A stretch of 64,000 nucleotides of DNA, taken from positions 68,223 to 132,222 of the forward strand of contig KV423939.1 in assembly GCA_001632435.1 (NCBI GenBank). Direction: 5' to 3'. Positions 43,661-55,396 of this stretch are shown piece after piece (positions within the stretch are counted from its first letter, which is position 1; each line of letters opens with the position of its first letter). Position numbers and translations under genes: made by a program. The notes beneath the pieces were generated by a model. The model made no database searches. It had not been told where the DNA came from and worked only from the letters and a program-made list of their open reading frames with translations. The stretch is from Calocera cornea HHB12733 (Eukaryota; Basidiomycota; Dacrymycetes; Dacrymycetales; Dacrymycetaceae).

Positions 43661-44443
43661 ATGGAATTCCGAGGCAATCACGGTCCCCTCATCACCCCTT
43701 CACAAAAAATCCGCGTCGGTCCATTCGGGGAACGCCTCACGCTCGATGGTCGCGCCGTACAAGACGGACGCTACAACATCGCCTACCCAGGACAACGACT
43801 CTCTCCTGAAGTTACACCTCTACCTATCCATTCAAGCCCACCGAGCGCCCATATTCTGTATAAACTCGACGATGACGCAGTTGACGTCGATGACGCCACG
43901 CAGCGAGGCTTCTGGTCTCGGCTGCGCACGCGCAGGCGGAGCTCTGTAGCTGCACGGGAAGGGCTAGGGAGGATAGATAGCCGGCAGACGACGAGCAGCG
44001 AGGGTGCATTGTCATTCGAGAGCGATGAAGTGTGGCGGGGCGAGGACGACGGACCGGGACCGTATGAGCTGTACGGGCAGCTGGATCATGCCGAGCTCGT
44101 GCGCATCTACACGGCCATGGGCGTGTACCAGAGCCGCTGGGCATCCCTTCCCTCATTGCCCCGACGACCAGAATGGACCTTCGAATCTATCCCATGGCCG
44201 TCCACAGCGCAGCCGAACAGCCTGTCGGACCTTGATCGGTCGGCAATCCGAACTTTCCTCCTCGCTGCCCTCGGATATGGACAGGACCGGCGCCAACGTC
44301 TCGGTCTTGAGCTGCAGAGATGGCAGCCGGAGGAATTCGCCGCGAAATGGCTGCCGAATGTCAAGTCCTCGGAGCGCGCAAAAGTGGTCGAGGGCGTGGC
44401 GATGGTTAGGAGGGTACTGATGGAGATGAGCTCGGATCAATGA
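43661..44443 (+). CDS. Degenerate J-like domain protein, 260 aa
   Basis: Single exon. I choose ATG 43661 (MEFRGNHG) because the earlier in-frame ATG at 43529 lies on a TATA-like box; using it would add 44 residues. The C-terminus reads FESIPWP, then LGLELQRWQPEEFAAKW and ERAKVVEGVAMVRRVLMEM. This aligns with FSDLPWP, RQALLRWHPDKFEGRW and ERQSVREGVLMVVNAL of the 40239 gene. The HPD loop is replaced by QPE. Likely a diverged paralogue; function unknown. Confidence 0.65.
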   Translation: MEFRGNHGPLITPSQKIRVGPFGERLTLDGRAVQDGRYNIAYPGQRLSPEVTPLPIHSSPPSAHILYKLDDDAVDVDDATQRGFWSRLRTRRRSSVAAREGLGRIDSRQTTSSEGALSFESDEVWRGEDDGPGPYELYGQLDHAELVRIYTAMGVYQSRWASLPSLPRRPEWTFESIPWPSTAQPNSLSDLDRSAIRTFLLAALGYGQDRRQRLGLELQRWQPEEFAAKWLPNVKSSERAKVVEGVAMVRRVLMEMSSDQ

Positions 44444-44891
44444 GTGGATTAGTGGCAGACAGCGATGAGGTTCGATTAGCGTTATTCTACATTACCGATA
44501 CCCTGAGTAATTTTACCGCACAATGACAGCGAGGTTGCCAGACAGCGTGCAGAAAGCCAGAGTGTTTCTCTGCAAGCGCTCTCTATCAGAAGCAGCTTCG
44601 CCTAGAACCGCATACGTACACCAGCGCTCCAGCCATGACATCTATACACTGAATCGAATGCAGTGAATCTGAGAGATATGCAATAATCGATGCTAAGAAG
44701 GAGGCAGCGTCAGGCAGCGGGATCTAGCTACTAAATATAGTAGTCAAAAAAGGGAAGTCACCTGATCAGTCCACGGGTGCCTCCACTGCACCCGTGCCGC
44801 CGCCGTTGAGTACCTCCAAGGTCGCGGCAATGTCAGGGCGACCACCCTCTTCATAACAATCACCTATCAAGACATTCATCATAAAGCAGCA
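44444..44891. other. Intergenic and leader of the rhodanese gene
   Basis: AT-richer spacer with no coding exon. A minus-strand frame at 44766-45125 is only the antisense of the next gene. Confidence 0.5.
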
Positions 44892-45387
44892 ATGGCCAAC
44901 ACGGATAACCAGCCGAAAGAGTGGTACGAAGATTTCCCGGAGCCGTCCTGGGATACCCCGACCGTAACGGCCAAGGAGCTTGTCGAGCTCATGAGGACCA
45001 AGAAGGCAGGCGTAGACTATATTGTCATTGACCTCCGAAGGACCGATTTTGAAGTAAGGCGCGATGACAGATTCACGGAGACCCGCGACTGACGGTAGGC
45101 TACGTATGTAGATCGGTTTCATCAAAGGCGCACTGAATTTGCCCGCGCACTCCTTCTACCCAACGGTCCCAACGATCGTCACCCTATTGCGAAACATCCC
45201 CAAGGTCATCTTCCATTGCCAGAGCTGCAAAGCCGTTTCGCGAGGCACTCGTGCCGCGGGCTGGTACAAGGACGCACTCGCGAAAGAAGGAATCACGACC
45301 AGCCAGAGCCTCGTTCTTGAGGGCGGTATCGTTGGATTCTTGGAGGCGTATAAGGATGATTCGGAACTAGTCGTAAAGCTCGATTGA
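44892..45387 (+). CDS. Rhodanese-fold phosphatase/arsenate reductase-like protein, 145 aa
   Basis: Exons are 44892-45053 and 45112-45387 (TGA); the intron runs gtaagg..gtag in phase 0. The sequence VDYIVIDLRRTDFE + IGFIKGALNLPAHSF is the rhodanese N-terminal half. VIFHCQSCKAVSRGTRAAGW is the active-site loop with the catalytic Cys of HC. Close relatives are Ych1/Acr2/Cdc25-type single-domain proteins of about 140-150 aa, so length fits. The stretch between the catalytic Cys and the next Arg is seven residues rather than five (see findings). Cytosolic; substrate cannot be assigned. It converges on the AOX gene. Confidence 0.82.
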
Positions 45388-45857
45388 GCGTAGCAAGCAT
45401 GTAAAGCAGAGTGTGTGTTGGTAACAATTTGGTCTGAGACATGGAAGATCATTCCTGTACATAATTTGCGCCATGCGCCATGCAAGGAGTCAGCTGGCAT
45501 GAATGACTGCATGTTCGTGGAAATCATTATTGTTGACAAGTAGATTCGCTGCCATCTAGGTGTGGACAGATTTGGTTTCAGCGGGTACGTATTTTGGAAG
45601 GATGCGTGTGACTAGAGATACAATTGAGCGGAGGTGCAGCGGCGCTAATGCGCCAGACAGAGAGTGAATAGTAAACAGAAAAGTGGATGACGGCATGTGA
45701 AACAAGGCTGTGAACCAGCCGAGGTAGCGACAGCGTCCTACTAGGGAAGCCAATTGATGTAAGCAGGAGAGGACAGTTGAAAGACTTCCATGGTGACCAT
45801 CCGGATTAGTACAGTACGATCATACGGGAACCGTAGGGCATTAATAGCCCAACACGG
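45388..45857. other. 3' spacer between convergent rhodanese and AOX genes
   Basis: No coding exon supported. Confidence 0.5.
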
Positions 45858-47230
45858 TTAGTGCTGGATAGCGTGAGCCGCAGTGGCCCGCTCCTCTTTC
45901 GCCTTCTCGACGAGGCCAAGGTCCTTGTCTGCCTTGGCAACGAGCTTCTCGGCGTCTTGGAGATGCTCCTTCTCACGCTCGACGAACACTTCAGACTCTT
46001 CCCTGGTGAACCTGAAGAGATGTGAGGATCAACAGAGTCGCGCGAAAAGAGATACTGACCCAGGTACCTTGCCCTTCACGCTCATGTCGGGCTCTGTGAC
46101 GGCGAAGGGGTTGCCGTCCTCGGGGCTCAGGTTTGCAAAGCTGTGGTTGACGAACCTATGGGTACTCTCGTCACTGCGCACGGCGTAGATGGTATCGAGC
46201 AGGGTTGCCTCGGGCTTGAGGCGCCAGTAGTCGATCGCGATCTGTGGCGCGGGGGCGTTCGTCCACTCGGGAACGCGTCCCGCCTCGATCTCCTTGATGC
46301 AGTGGGTGTAGGTGAGCACAGCTTCCTCCTCCAGGCAGCCAACGAAGCGATGGCAGAGGCGTGGGCTGATGAGGTAGGCCAGGAAAAACCCGTTGTAGAA
46401 CACGCCCTGGGCGCCAAGCACAATGAAGCGGAAGAACCAGCTGGGCTTGCGGATGGTCATGAAGGTCATGAGATGCATGCGCTCGTTTTCGGCCTCCTCA
46501 AGAAGCGTGTGGATCCAGCCGCCGTCACGCTTCATGAGACGGAGAGAGCGGAGATGGCGGAGCTAAAACAATGATCAATACTGGGATGCATTGTAGAAGT
46601 AAGATCGATGCGCACAGTCCCTGCCACCATCCCCGGCACACCAGCGATGCTCTCCAGGAACAGGATTCTGGCAAGCCATGCCTTGTCGTCAAGAATCCAG
46701 CCCCTTTTCCTCAGCTCCTCGACGGAGAGCTTCTCATCTTCCGGAGTGAGCTCCTTGTGCGTATAGCCAGACACCCAGTCGAAGGCCTTGCGTGTGAAGA
46801 TGACGAGATCCCGGATGAACTTGTCGCTGAAGTTGAGGGGTGTATGCCTCACAACGTCAACGGACTTGAGCTCATCCGGGGAGTACACGGGGTGGAAGAG
46901 CACCCAATCGCCGAACGCAAGGTTGCTCGAGCCCTTGAGCTTCAGCTCATCCGCCACACGCGGCGATTGAACAGGGTCGTCTTCTCAAGATGTTAGGGGA
47001 AGTCCAAGGTCTCGCAGCAACCGTAGCTTGCCCTTGTAGTGGAATCCTTCACTCCCCACACTCGTCTCCTCTTTTCCGACTCGGCCGGGTTCTGTGGGCG
47101 CGGGGCCCTCGTTCGACTTGTTTGGCGTGAAGAACCTGCTGCTGGTCGAGGAGAGGCAGCGGACATGGGCGACGGTGAGGCGTGTGCAGAGTGGGCGGAT
47201 TGCGCCCCTAGAGGGGAGGAGGAGAGACAT
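45858..47230 (-). CDS. aox1: Mitochondrial alternative oxidase, 399 aa
   Basis: Minus-strand exons are 47230-47053, 46980-46616, 46562-46060 and 46011-45858 (TAA). Intron 1 is set by donor gtgaag and a cctaac branch site; it joins as [17 protein letters not shown]. The N-terminus (Arg/Ser/Thr-rich, no acidic residues to about 37) is a mitochondrial presequence. Di-iron ligands are visible in [24 protein letters not shown] and [13 protein letters not shown]. The enzyme oxidises ubiquinol and reduces oxygen to water on the matrix side of the inner membrane, bypassing complexes III and IV. A charged C-terminal helix ([19 protein letters not shown]) extends past the core, as in other fungal AOX. 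Confidence 0.93.
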
Positions 47231-48134
47231 GGTTAATCTGTCTGGAGCGACGAATAGATCCTAGGGCGGTTCGTGGAGGTGGTGTGAGCACTTTGGAGGT
47301 GAAGTCGGGGTGGGGAAACGCCTTGCTTTTATCGGCGAGTCAATAGGGCGGGAGTAGGGTCCTTGGGCGCGTAGGGCTTCTTTGCCTGACGGGCGGTCTC
47401 GACGCGTCGTGAGAAGTCCCTTATAATCATGTTCGGCCCTGACCGGAACTAGGCCTCCGCGGCGGTCCCAACCGGTCCCGCATTGTTCCGGCTGTCCCTA
47501 CTCCTCCCTACCGTCCGTCTGACTCCACGAAAATTGGGACTTGTTTTGCACTGCACTCCTATGCAGTCGGATGTGCGGTGTGTGATGCGGCGGCTGGAAA
47601 CCCTCTCGTTCCCGGTACAGTGCTCTTGAGTAGGGCCAAGTGTTTTGAAGAGTGATGTAAGACTTTGTTCAAAGGGTCCTTCATCTTGGAGTAGACGCCG
47701 TGACCCTGCTGAAAACTGCATGTCGCTGACGGAGATCTTATCCGAGGAAACACCTGGTGAACGTTAAGATTGATGAGCGGCACATCGGCACCCGCGACAG
47801 GGGGATTGGTGGATAGGGCCAGGGCAGCAAGGAATGTGGCGTACTTAGGTCTTGCGCCCGCAGAAGGTCGACTGCTGGGTAGGACCATAGCAGCAAGGAA
47901 TGAGGTGTTCATTAGGTCTTATCGACTCAGCGTCAGTGCTTAACAACAACAAGGGAAAACGTTGCAAGGAGAAACAAGCAGAATGATGCGGTGTCAAAAG
48001 AGGACGGACCGGAGCCAAGTGCTGGTACACGCCCACGGGAAAGTGCAAGATACCCCAAAGCGTACAAAAGGGCTCTAGACCGGTGCCAAAAGGGTACAGG
48101 TCTGAGCCGCGAATCAGGAACCCCTTCAACCCTC
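47231..48134. other. AOX upstream region and HPC2 3' spacer
   Basis: About 900 bp, no supported coding exon. The AOX promoter should lie just right of 47230; I saw no distinctive motif. Confidence 0.45.
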
Positions 48135-50419
48135 TCATTCTTCCAAGTCGTCCCTCTCAGTCTCCTTGGTGTACTTTTTCTTCAGCATGCTCACTGCGTC
48201 ATAACGTCATTTTAATCCGGACTGAGACAACGAAACGCGTACCTTCTCGGGAGATGTTGGTACTCTGCATCCAGCCGTCAGGGAAGCACTGAACAATCTG
48301 CAACCCCGAGGTTAGCGTCCTCTCAAAACCGGGTGAAAAATTACGTACTCGCTTGTACAGATCCTTTCGCAATCCTTGCTCAGATACGTTGGAAGTGCTG
48401 CCGTCAAATTGACTGTCCGGAAGTCAGATCAATACATCACGGCATTTGTGGTGCACATACGCCTTCTCATTCGTCAGCTGAGCACTTGCATTGCTCAGTT
48501 CCACAAGTTGCCAAAGCAGCTCCTTCATTTTCTCTGTCCACCTATAGCGCTTCACGGGTGCCTTCTCCTCCTTCTGATTCATGTCGATACCTGAACTGTT
48601 CGCATCGGGCGTAGCAGGCGGTTGTGCATCGACCTGCATAGCGTTCGGTGTGCCAGGTGTGCCGGACGGCGCAGCTGCAGGGGCGCTCCCGCCCGCCGCC
48701 TTGGCCGCCTGATGTTCTTCGTACACTTTCAGAGCCGCCTCGTACTCTGCTTCAGCCCTCGGTCGCTGCGCGTCGACTTCCCTCTTCAGCAGGATGAGCA
48801 ACTCCTCGGTCTTGTCCGCAAGCAGCTTTTGATGGTCGGCATACATCATCTTCTTGATCAGTTTCTATATGCTCACATTAGCCACGTGCGCATTGAGTAA
48901 TCTATGCTTCGCGCACCATCATAGTGTACCGGTTGTACGGGAAGATCTTGGGCATGACATTGAAGTAGTTGTCACCATATTCACCGTTCTTGAGCGCCCA
49001 AAGCGAGACACGCTCCAGGATGGGCTTGAGGCTTTGGGGGAACTTGCCTTTCTGCTCGAAGGATTCTAAAGCCACAGATTAGGCCCTGAAAGATGATGTT
49101 GGACATGTTGGGCGCACCTCTCTCGACAGCCTCACGCAGCTCTTCGAGCATGCCATCCAGCTCGGGTGAGAACGGATCCTACACAAATACGATGAGCAAC
49201 CGCACGCCATGCTGAAGAGACAGCGTACCACAGCAACAAGCGTTTTGCGCTTCTTCGCTGCACCTTCGTCCTGAAGGGTTGTCACACTGGCTTCAAGCAT
49301 GCGTTTCTTGCCCTTGCCCTCGTCCTGAGTCGGCGAGAGCGCGCCGCGCATCGCCGGATCCTTCGACGGCGTCATTATGCCCGGTATGCCCGGGCCGGTG
49401 GAGACGATCGATGGCTGGCGCGGCTTTGACGAGCCTGCTCGGCCGAGGATGTTGACCTTTGGCTTCGTGGACCGTTTCGCGGTTGGGTCCCTGGGGCGGA
49501 GTTAGTACATGTGCATATACGGGAGCATGACACGAGAAAGAGACACGCACTGCTTAAGTGCGACGCTACCGCTGCTGACGTAGAACCCGGCCTGCTTGGT
49601 CATGCCCATGTATTTGGGCTCGTCGATGATGAGCTCCGAGTCGTCGATGAACGGGTCGTCGAGGTCGTAGTGCTTGCTCCTCGAGATGTGCTTGACACCC
49701 TTCTTCCCGACGCCAAGCTTGCCCTTCCTCTTGACATCCTCCTCGCTATCACTGCTGCTGCTCTCGTCGCTATGCACGACCGGCGGCGGGGTGGGGTTGC
49801 GCTGGCCCGACTCGCGCGCAAGCTCGAGCACGTTGATCATGTACGCCGACGGGCCACCGAGCGCAATGTCGAGCCTGACCGTCGGGAGCGGTGGCGGCGG
49901 TGGCGGCAGCGTTGGCGGGGGGGAGGCAGCGCCACGCTGCTTGCGCGGCTTCTTCACCTTCGGCCCCGCCTTCTCTGGCCCGCTCATCTCGACGTCGCTC
50001 GCGGGCGCATCCTCAACGGTCCCTGTGAGTGGGTTGGACGCATCCTCGGGCTTGAGCGGGGTGGGCGGGATGACGGAGGGGGTGGGCGGCTGTTCTGTCT
50101 TGAGTGGGAGGACGGGGAGTTGGATGTGTGGGAGGAGGATGTGCGCCGGACGCGGCGGGGTGTTGGTGGGTGAAGGCGCGCCGGACGAGTCGGCGGTGAG
50201 GTCGATCATGGGGATTTCGAGGCCGATATTTGATTTTGGGCGGAGGGGGCTGACGGGCGACGAGGGTTTATTTGCCGTTCCATTAGTACTTACCGGTGGC
50301 GGGGGTGCTTCTGAGGGAGAGTTGGATTGGGAGATGGGCACGGGCGAGAGGGGCGAGTAGGATGCGTGCCGAGGTGAAGTTTCCTTTTCGGGTAATCGAG
50401 GTGGTGAATCGACGTCCAT
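48135..50419 (-). CDS. hpc2: HPC2/ubinuclein-type HIR complex subunit, 640 aa
   Basis: Eight minus-strand exons: 50419-49551, 49490-49229, 49178-49118, 49065-48917, 48864-48461, 48412-48349, 48297-48243 and 48193-48135 (TGA). All phases agree. Residues about 251-290 read YDLDDPFIDDSELIIDEP and GFYVSSGSV, the Hpc2-related domain. The middle domain follows from DPFSPELDGMLEELREAV near 378 through FPQSLKPILERVSLWALKNG to YTMMKLIKKMMYADHQ. The N-terminal 230 residues are Pro/Ser-rich, with a basic cluster KVKKPRKQRG. Ubinuclein/Hpc2 is a subunit of the HIRA/HIR chaperone that deposits H3-H4 independently of replication. A possible alternative donor (gtaagt) lies in exon 1 near 50290, but the frame stays open through it. 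Confidence 0.9.
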
Positions 50420-51561
50420 GCGCGCGACGTGCGGATGTTGGGGGTGTCTGCCGCGTCAAAATGCGGCTGTTGGGTGCGGATTGGGCCCAGCGGCGCGTCG
50501 TGCGAGGTGTTCCGGCGGTGCGAGGGAGGATACGGAGGCAGGGTGAGATAGTCCGGCGGTGGGGTGCGATGCAGGCCCGGATTTCGACGGGGAAAAGACG
50601 GTGGGAGAGGGGGGAGAGATGGGGGGAGGGATGGACCAACTGCTGGGGGATGTGCGCCAGCCGGGGGTGTTTGTATATGTATTTTTTTCGCGGGGGGTGA
50701 CCAGTGTGCGATGAGCGGTGATGGATGGATGATCCCATGGCCCCCGAGTCCCGACTTGAGGGGAGGCCAAAGACTCTGCGCGTTGTCCAGCCAATTGCAA
50801 CTGACCCGGCCGCAGCGGCTGGCCTGACGCGCTCCTCACTCCCCTGGTGCTCTCGTGAGCGTGAGACCGCGCGACCGACGCTGTGCCGCGCGTACAAGCC
50901 TTCGGGTGCGCTTCCGGCCAACTTACGCACCCGCGTCAGAAACACGCGGGTCAGTAACCCTGTCTAACCCTAACTCACACAGCCACAGTCAAGAACGCCA
51001 ACCTGCACCGACGAGACGAAGCAGAAGCATGATCTTGCCAGCTCCTCGCCTCCACTGCTCTCCTATCTCCACAACCACGTTCACCCATCACGGCTTCGCT
51101 CGACATAATGGATGTATGCCGCGGCTGTTGATCGCACACAGTGGGCCCCATATGTCTCGCCAGCCCATCTCGTCTTGCTCGTGCATGCTCTGTGAGACTG
51201 TGCGATCTCAATTCCAACCTGAACCGTCCATCTCTCTGCATTATGCTGAGGCACAATATCGTGCCGACAGTCACGCTCTATCTTATCTGGCAGTATACTA
51301 CGAAATCAACTATCCAGCCATTAGTGTCGCTTGCCGATCCATAAGAATAGACTCGAACGCGTCAGAACGCCTCCAGCTCCATTAGGTGAGAAGAGACTAA
51401 CGAATCTTCTTCTTCTCCTTCTTTACAGCATACGCGCTATCTAAAGCGGGACACCACGTTGATTGAAGTGGAGGTGTCTTCCTTCGAGCTGGGTATAATA
51501 ACGGTCTGGAGCACGGCCGTCTCCCACAGCCCTCAGACACCCTCTCCCCGCTCACCAAAGG
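50420..51561. other. Divergent intergenic region HPC2 / sugar transporter
   Basis: 1.1 kb between outward-pointing genes. Contains a C/T-rich segment and one short CTAACCCTAAC at about 50965. No coding exon supported. Confidence 0.5.
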
Positions 51562-53466
51562 ATGAACCTGCATGGGATCCTCGACGACATCCGCCGGCAC
51601 CGGCGCATCTACGTCCTCGCGCTCTGCGCGAACATGGTCGCCGTCTTCTTTGGCTGGGACACGGGTCTGATCGGCGGTGTGCTCGGCATGCAGTCCTTCC
51701 AGCAGTCGTTCGGCCTCGAGGGGCTCAGCGCGACCGCACTCGCCGCCGTCCAGGGGAACATCGTCTCCACTTTGCAAGGGTGCGCTCCGCCCTCCCGTCT
51801 CTGTTCATCCCTGTCAGCACAGCTCATAAGCCGACAGAGGCTGCTTCTTCGGCGCCGGCGCCTCAGCCTATCTCTCAGACCGCTTCGGCCGCTACCCCTC
51901 CCTCTACATCGCCACCGTCATTTTCCTGATCGGGAGCGTGATCCAGACGAGCTCGGGGCTGCACAGCACGAGCCTGGCGCAGATCTATCTCGGGCGGTTT
52001 ATCGGCGGGTTCGGGGTGGGACTCAGCAGCGCCGTCGTGCCCAGCTATGTGAGCGAGAGCGCCCCGCCTGAGGTTAGGGGCCGCTGCACGGGCGCGATGC
52101 AGCTGCTCAATGTCACGGGTATCATGGTATGCAACCGCCTTGGATATCTGAGTCAAGAGTGCAGGTGCTCAGATGGTATGCAGGTCAGCTACTGGGCAAA
52201 CTACGGCCTCTCGCTCAACATCACCCCGGTGACGAACCCGGCCATGTGGCGGATCGCCTTCGGCCTGCAGCTCATCCCCGGCGTGCTCTTCCTCATCCTC
52301 ATGCTCCCGCAGCGCGAGTCGTGCGTCCCCTCTCTCCCTCCCACTCTCTTTCCCGCTCATGGCCCATGTGTCGCAGCCCACGGTGGCTAATCGAGAAGGG
52401 CCGCATTGAAGAAGCACGCAAGATCATGGCGTACTTCCGCCAGGTGCCGGAGGACGACCCGCAGCTGGAGCTGACGGTGCGCGAGATTGTGGAAGATGTG
52501 CGGGGTAAGGAGAAGCTGCCGATGTGGACGCTGCTGAAGATGTCGTTCGAGAACTGCACGGTCTTCGTGAGTAAGTTATATGCACATATATCAGGGTTGC
52601 TTATGGGTTGAGATAGTATCGCTGCTGGATCGGCATCATCCTCATGTTCTGGCAGCAGTGGTGCGGGACAAACTCGATCAACTATTATTCGCCAGAGATT
52701 GTAAGGCCCTTCACAGACACGCTGACAAGTGAAACTGAAACTTGACTCTCAGTTCGAAGCTCTCGGCCTTTCTGGCGCAAACGCCGGGCTCTTCGCAACC
52801 GGCGTGTACGGCATCGTCAAGGTCATCTGCACGGGCACAGGCCTGATGCTCTGCACGGAGCAGCTGGGGCGCAAGCGTTGCATGATATACTTTGGGCTGA
52901 TGCAAGCGTTCGCCATGTTCTTCATCGGCGCATATATGAAGATCCACCCCTCCGGGCCGCCGATCCCCGCCTCGTACGCGGCGATCGTGATGGTGTACAT
53001 CTACGTCGTCGGCTACTCCTTCGGGTGGGGGACGATCCCCTGGGTCGTCGCCGCCGAAGCGGTTCCGAACCACCTGCGCACGCTGAGCATGTCCGGCGCG
53101 CTGATGACCCAATGGCTGCACAACTTCATCATCGCGCAGATCACGCCGACGATGCTCGCGACGATAAAATTCGGCACCTTCTTCGTCTTTGGCAGCTGCT
53201 GCGTCGCCATGGTGCTCACGGCGTACTTTGGCGTGCCAGAGACGCGCGGGATCCCGCTCGAGGAGATCCACGCCGTCTTCGAGGGGAACGTCTTCAAGCG
53301 CTCCGTGGCGGACGCGCCGGGCGGGCCCGCGATCTGCAGGGCGCTGGGGTGGGGCGTGCAGAGGAGCGCGGCGGTCGCCCCGCTCTCAGCGAGGAGCGAC
53401 GACTCGAGCACGGCGGACGGGGAGGCGGAGAAGAGGGCCGACGTGACGGTCGAGTCTGTTGCCTGA
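51562..53466 (+). CDS. MFS sugar transporter, 543 aa
   Basis: Six exons: 51562-51779, 51838-52126, 52184-52320, 52377-52566, 52617-52700 and 52753-53466 (TGA). Sugar-porter family marks: GWDTGLIGGVLGM in helix 1, DRFGRYPS after helix 2, GRFIGGFGVG, PSYVSESAPPEVRG, ESPRWLIEKGR, QQWCGTNSINYYSPEIF, EQLGRKRC and VPETRGIPLEE at the end of helix 12. Twelve membrane helices are expected in the plasma membrane. The family imports hexoses or related polyols/quinate by proton symport; the exact sugar cannot be read. The C-terminal tail is Ala/Ser-rich. The stop is 139 bp from the convergent DIM1 gene. Confidence 0.9.
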
Positions 53467-53605
53467 CCCTGATCCCCCTGGCTCGGCTCTGTAGACACGA
53501 GTTGATGACCATGCTCATGATATTCGTGAGGTATTCGTACAAACCATCTACTGCACAACGACGACCACGCCCTCCGTCCGTCCAACTGGGCGTAGGACGA
53601 GGCGA

Positions 53606-54328
53606 TCAGTAGCGGTATCGGGTCGAGTAATCTGCATGCTGGGTCAGCCCAAGTTTCTGCTGTCTTGCATAGCACACGCACCTCTCGGCGACACGACCAG
53701 ACCACGCCCTTTTGATGCTCCCCTGTAAACAGTCTCGATAATGTCGATCATCTACCCTCCCATCAGATCAGCACCCCTTCCATGGGCCAAAAGGAGTACA
53801 AGCGCACCTCCTGCTTGTTATCGATCGCCCAGTTGCTGCATTCCGTGTCAACACAACGCGCGGCACGAGGGGAGGAAGGAATAAGGCGCACATCTTGTTA
53901 TTGTTACCCGTGCCGAGGTCGATCATGATGTGCTTGTTTCTGCGCCTCGGGTGAGCACAGACGGGCAGGAAGGGAGGGAGGAAGGAGGGGAGCGGGCATA
54001 CCGGTAGAAGAACATGACTGTGCAGGGATCGTACAGCTCGTACATCTGGCGTGGGCGTCAGCTCCCAACCGCACCCGCATGCAGTCCGAGCGGGCGACCC
54101 GGCCCCCGCACGCACCTTGTTAAAGTCCGGCACGGTGGTGATATCGACGAGGTATATAACCGCGAAATTCTGCACCTTCTCCGCGACCCCGTACAGCGTC
54201 TCGTCCATCTTCATGCACTGCGAGTCCCAGTCGTGCCCGAACCGCAGCACGACGACGCGGTCCTCCTCGGAGAGGATCGCTTGGTCGACGTGCCAGCCTG
54301 AGGGGAGGTGCGGGAGGAAGTAGGACAT
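53606..54328 (-). CDS. dib1: DIM1/Dib1 U5 snRNP thioredoxin-like protein, 142 aa
   Basis: Six minus-strand exons: 54328-54116, 54045-54002, 53939-53892, 53835-53808 (28 nt), 53751-53682 and 53631-53606 (TGA). The assembled protein starts MSYFLPHLPSGWHVDQAIL, contains RFGHDWDSQCMKMDE, DPCTVMFFYRNKHIMIDLG and TGNNNKINWAIDNKQE, and ends with VSPRDYSTRYRY. Its 142 residues match the length of the human and yeast proteins. DIM1 is an essential part of the U4/U6.U5 tri-snRNP, with a thioredoxin fold but no redox CxxC. Very strongly conserved, which confirms each small exon. Confidence 0.95.
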
Positions 54329-55396
54329 GTTGCTGCTGCTGCTGCTACTGGGCCAGAGAGACGTAGAGCACGTGAGAGGGGATGCCGAGTGAGATGGTCG
54401 TCCGGAGGGTCGTGCGCGAGCGGTGGGCGGTGACTAGTTAGGGTGGCGCTGGCGGCGAGCGGGCGTTCGAGAACATTCACGCGCTGCGCTGCTCATCGAT
54501 CTCGACGATCTCGGTCTGATAATTTCGATACTCCTTAACAATGAACAATGCCGATCAATTCAGGGGCAATGTTCATATTACTGAAGTTGGGTTGATTGGG
54601 GTGCTTGACTAGGAGAGCGAGCAAGTGGATGATGCACTGCACTGTATTGCCATCATAGCTTTTCCTAGTAAATCTCTCACACGCATCCATTCAATCTCCA
54701 CCATCAATCGATCCAAGCACCCCGAGCCCCAAAAGTCCATCCAAAGGCAGCACCATACAATCCCTCCCGAAATACCGAAAGGAACGGCGCGCTGCTGACC
54801 GACTGCCCTCACGTCACCCGAACTCACGGTGCGCGAAGGCGCGACCGTCCGTCTGAAGCCGCGCGAACGCCCCAGTGTCGGGCTATACGAACGTGCTCCT
54901 CTGGTCATTGCGGGATCAGTCCTTGTAGCGGTGCGATCCAACAGACTGCCGGCGTGGAGGGAGGAAGCCCTTGCGCCCTCTGGCCCCGCGCGCAGGGTGG
55001 TGGCCCCCATACGCCATACGCCATACGCCATAGCTCAACCTGGATGGCCAGCCCCTCCTCGGAGCCTCGGTTCCCCCTCCTGGCGGTGAAGCTTAACCCA
55101 CACCCCGGCCAGCCCAAGCCCCCTTGCACCAGCCCGTCCCCCGGGCGGCCCACTCCCCCCCTCGCCCCACGGGACCGGGACCGGGCGCGTCTCACCCCGT
55201 GCCGTGCTGGCTGGCTGGGCGAGCACGGGTCAACTCCCCCCTCAGGCCTGGAAGGGTATAAGAAGCGCGTCGCGTCCCCCCTCCCCTCGTAAGGTGCAAC
55301 CCCCCGTGCCCCCTGCCCCCCTTCCCTCCCTCCCTCGGTGCACGTACAACCGTACACCGCACATCCCCCCATTCCCACTCCCTTAAAGGATAACAA
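54329..55396. other. Divergent intergenic region DIM1 / CHZ1
   Basis: 1.07 kb, C-rich toward CHZ1. A short tandem repeat (ACGCCAT) of three to four copies lies at 55008-55032. Minus-strand frames here look spurious. Confidence 0.5.

Noticed and set aside
44766..45125. Minus-strand frame of 119 codons
   Set aside because: Antisense of the rhodanese gene, which has conserved motifs and a proper intron.
50960..50975. CTAACCCTAAC as a second telomeric insertion
   Set aside because: Only about one and a half units, which is expected by chance at this length.
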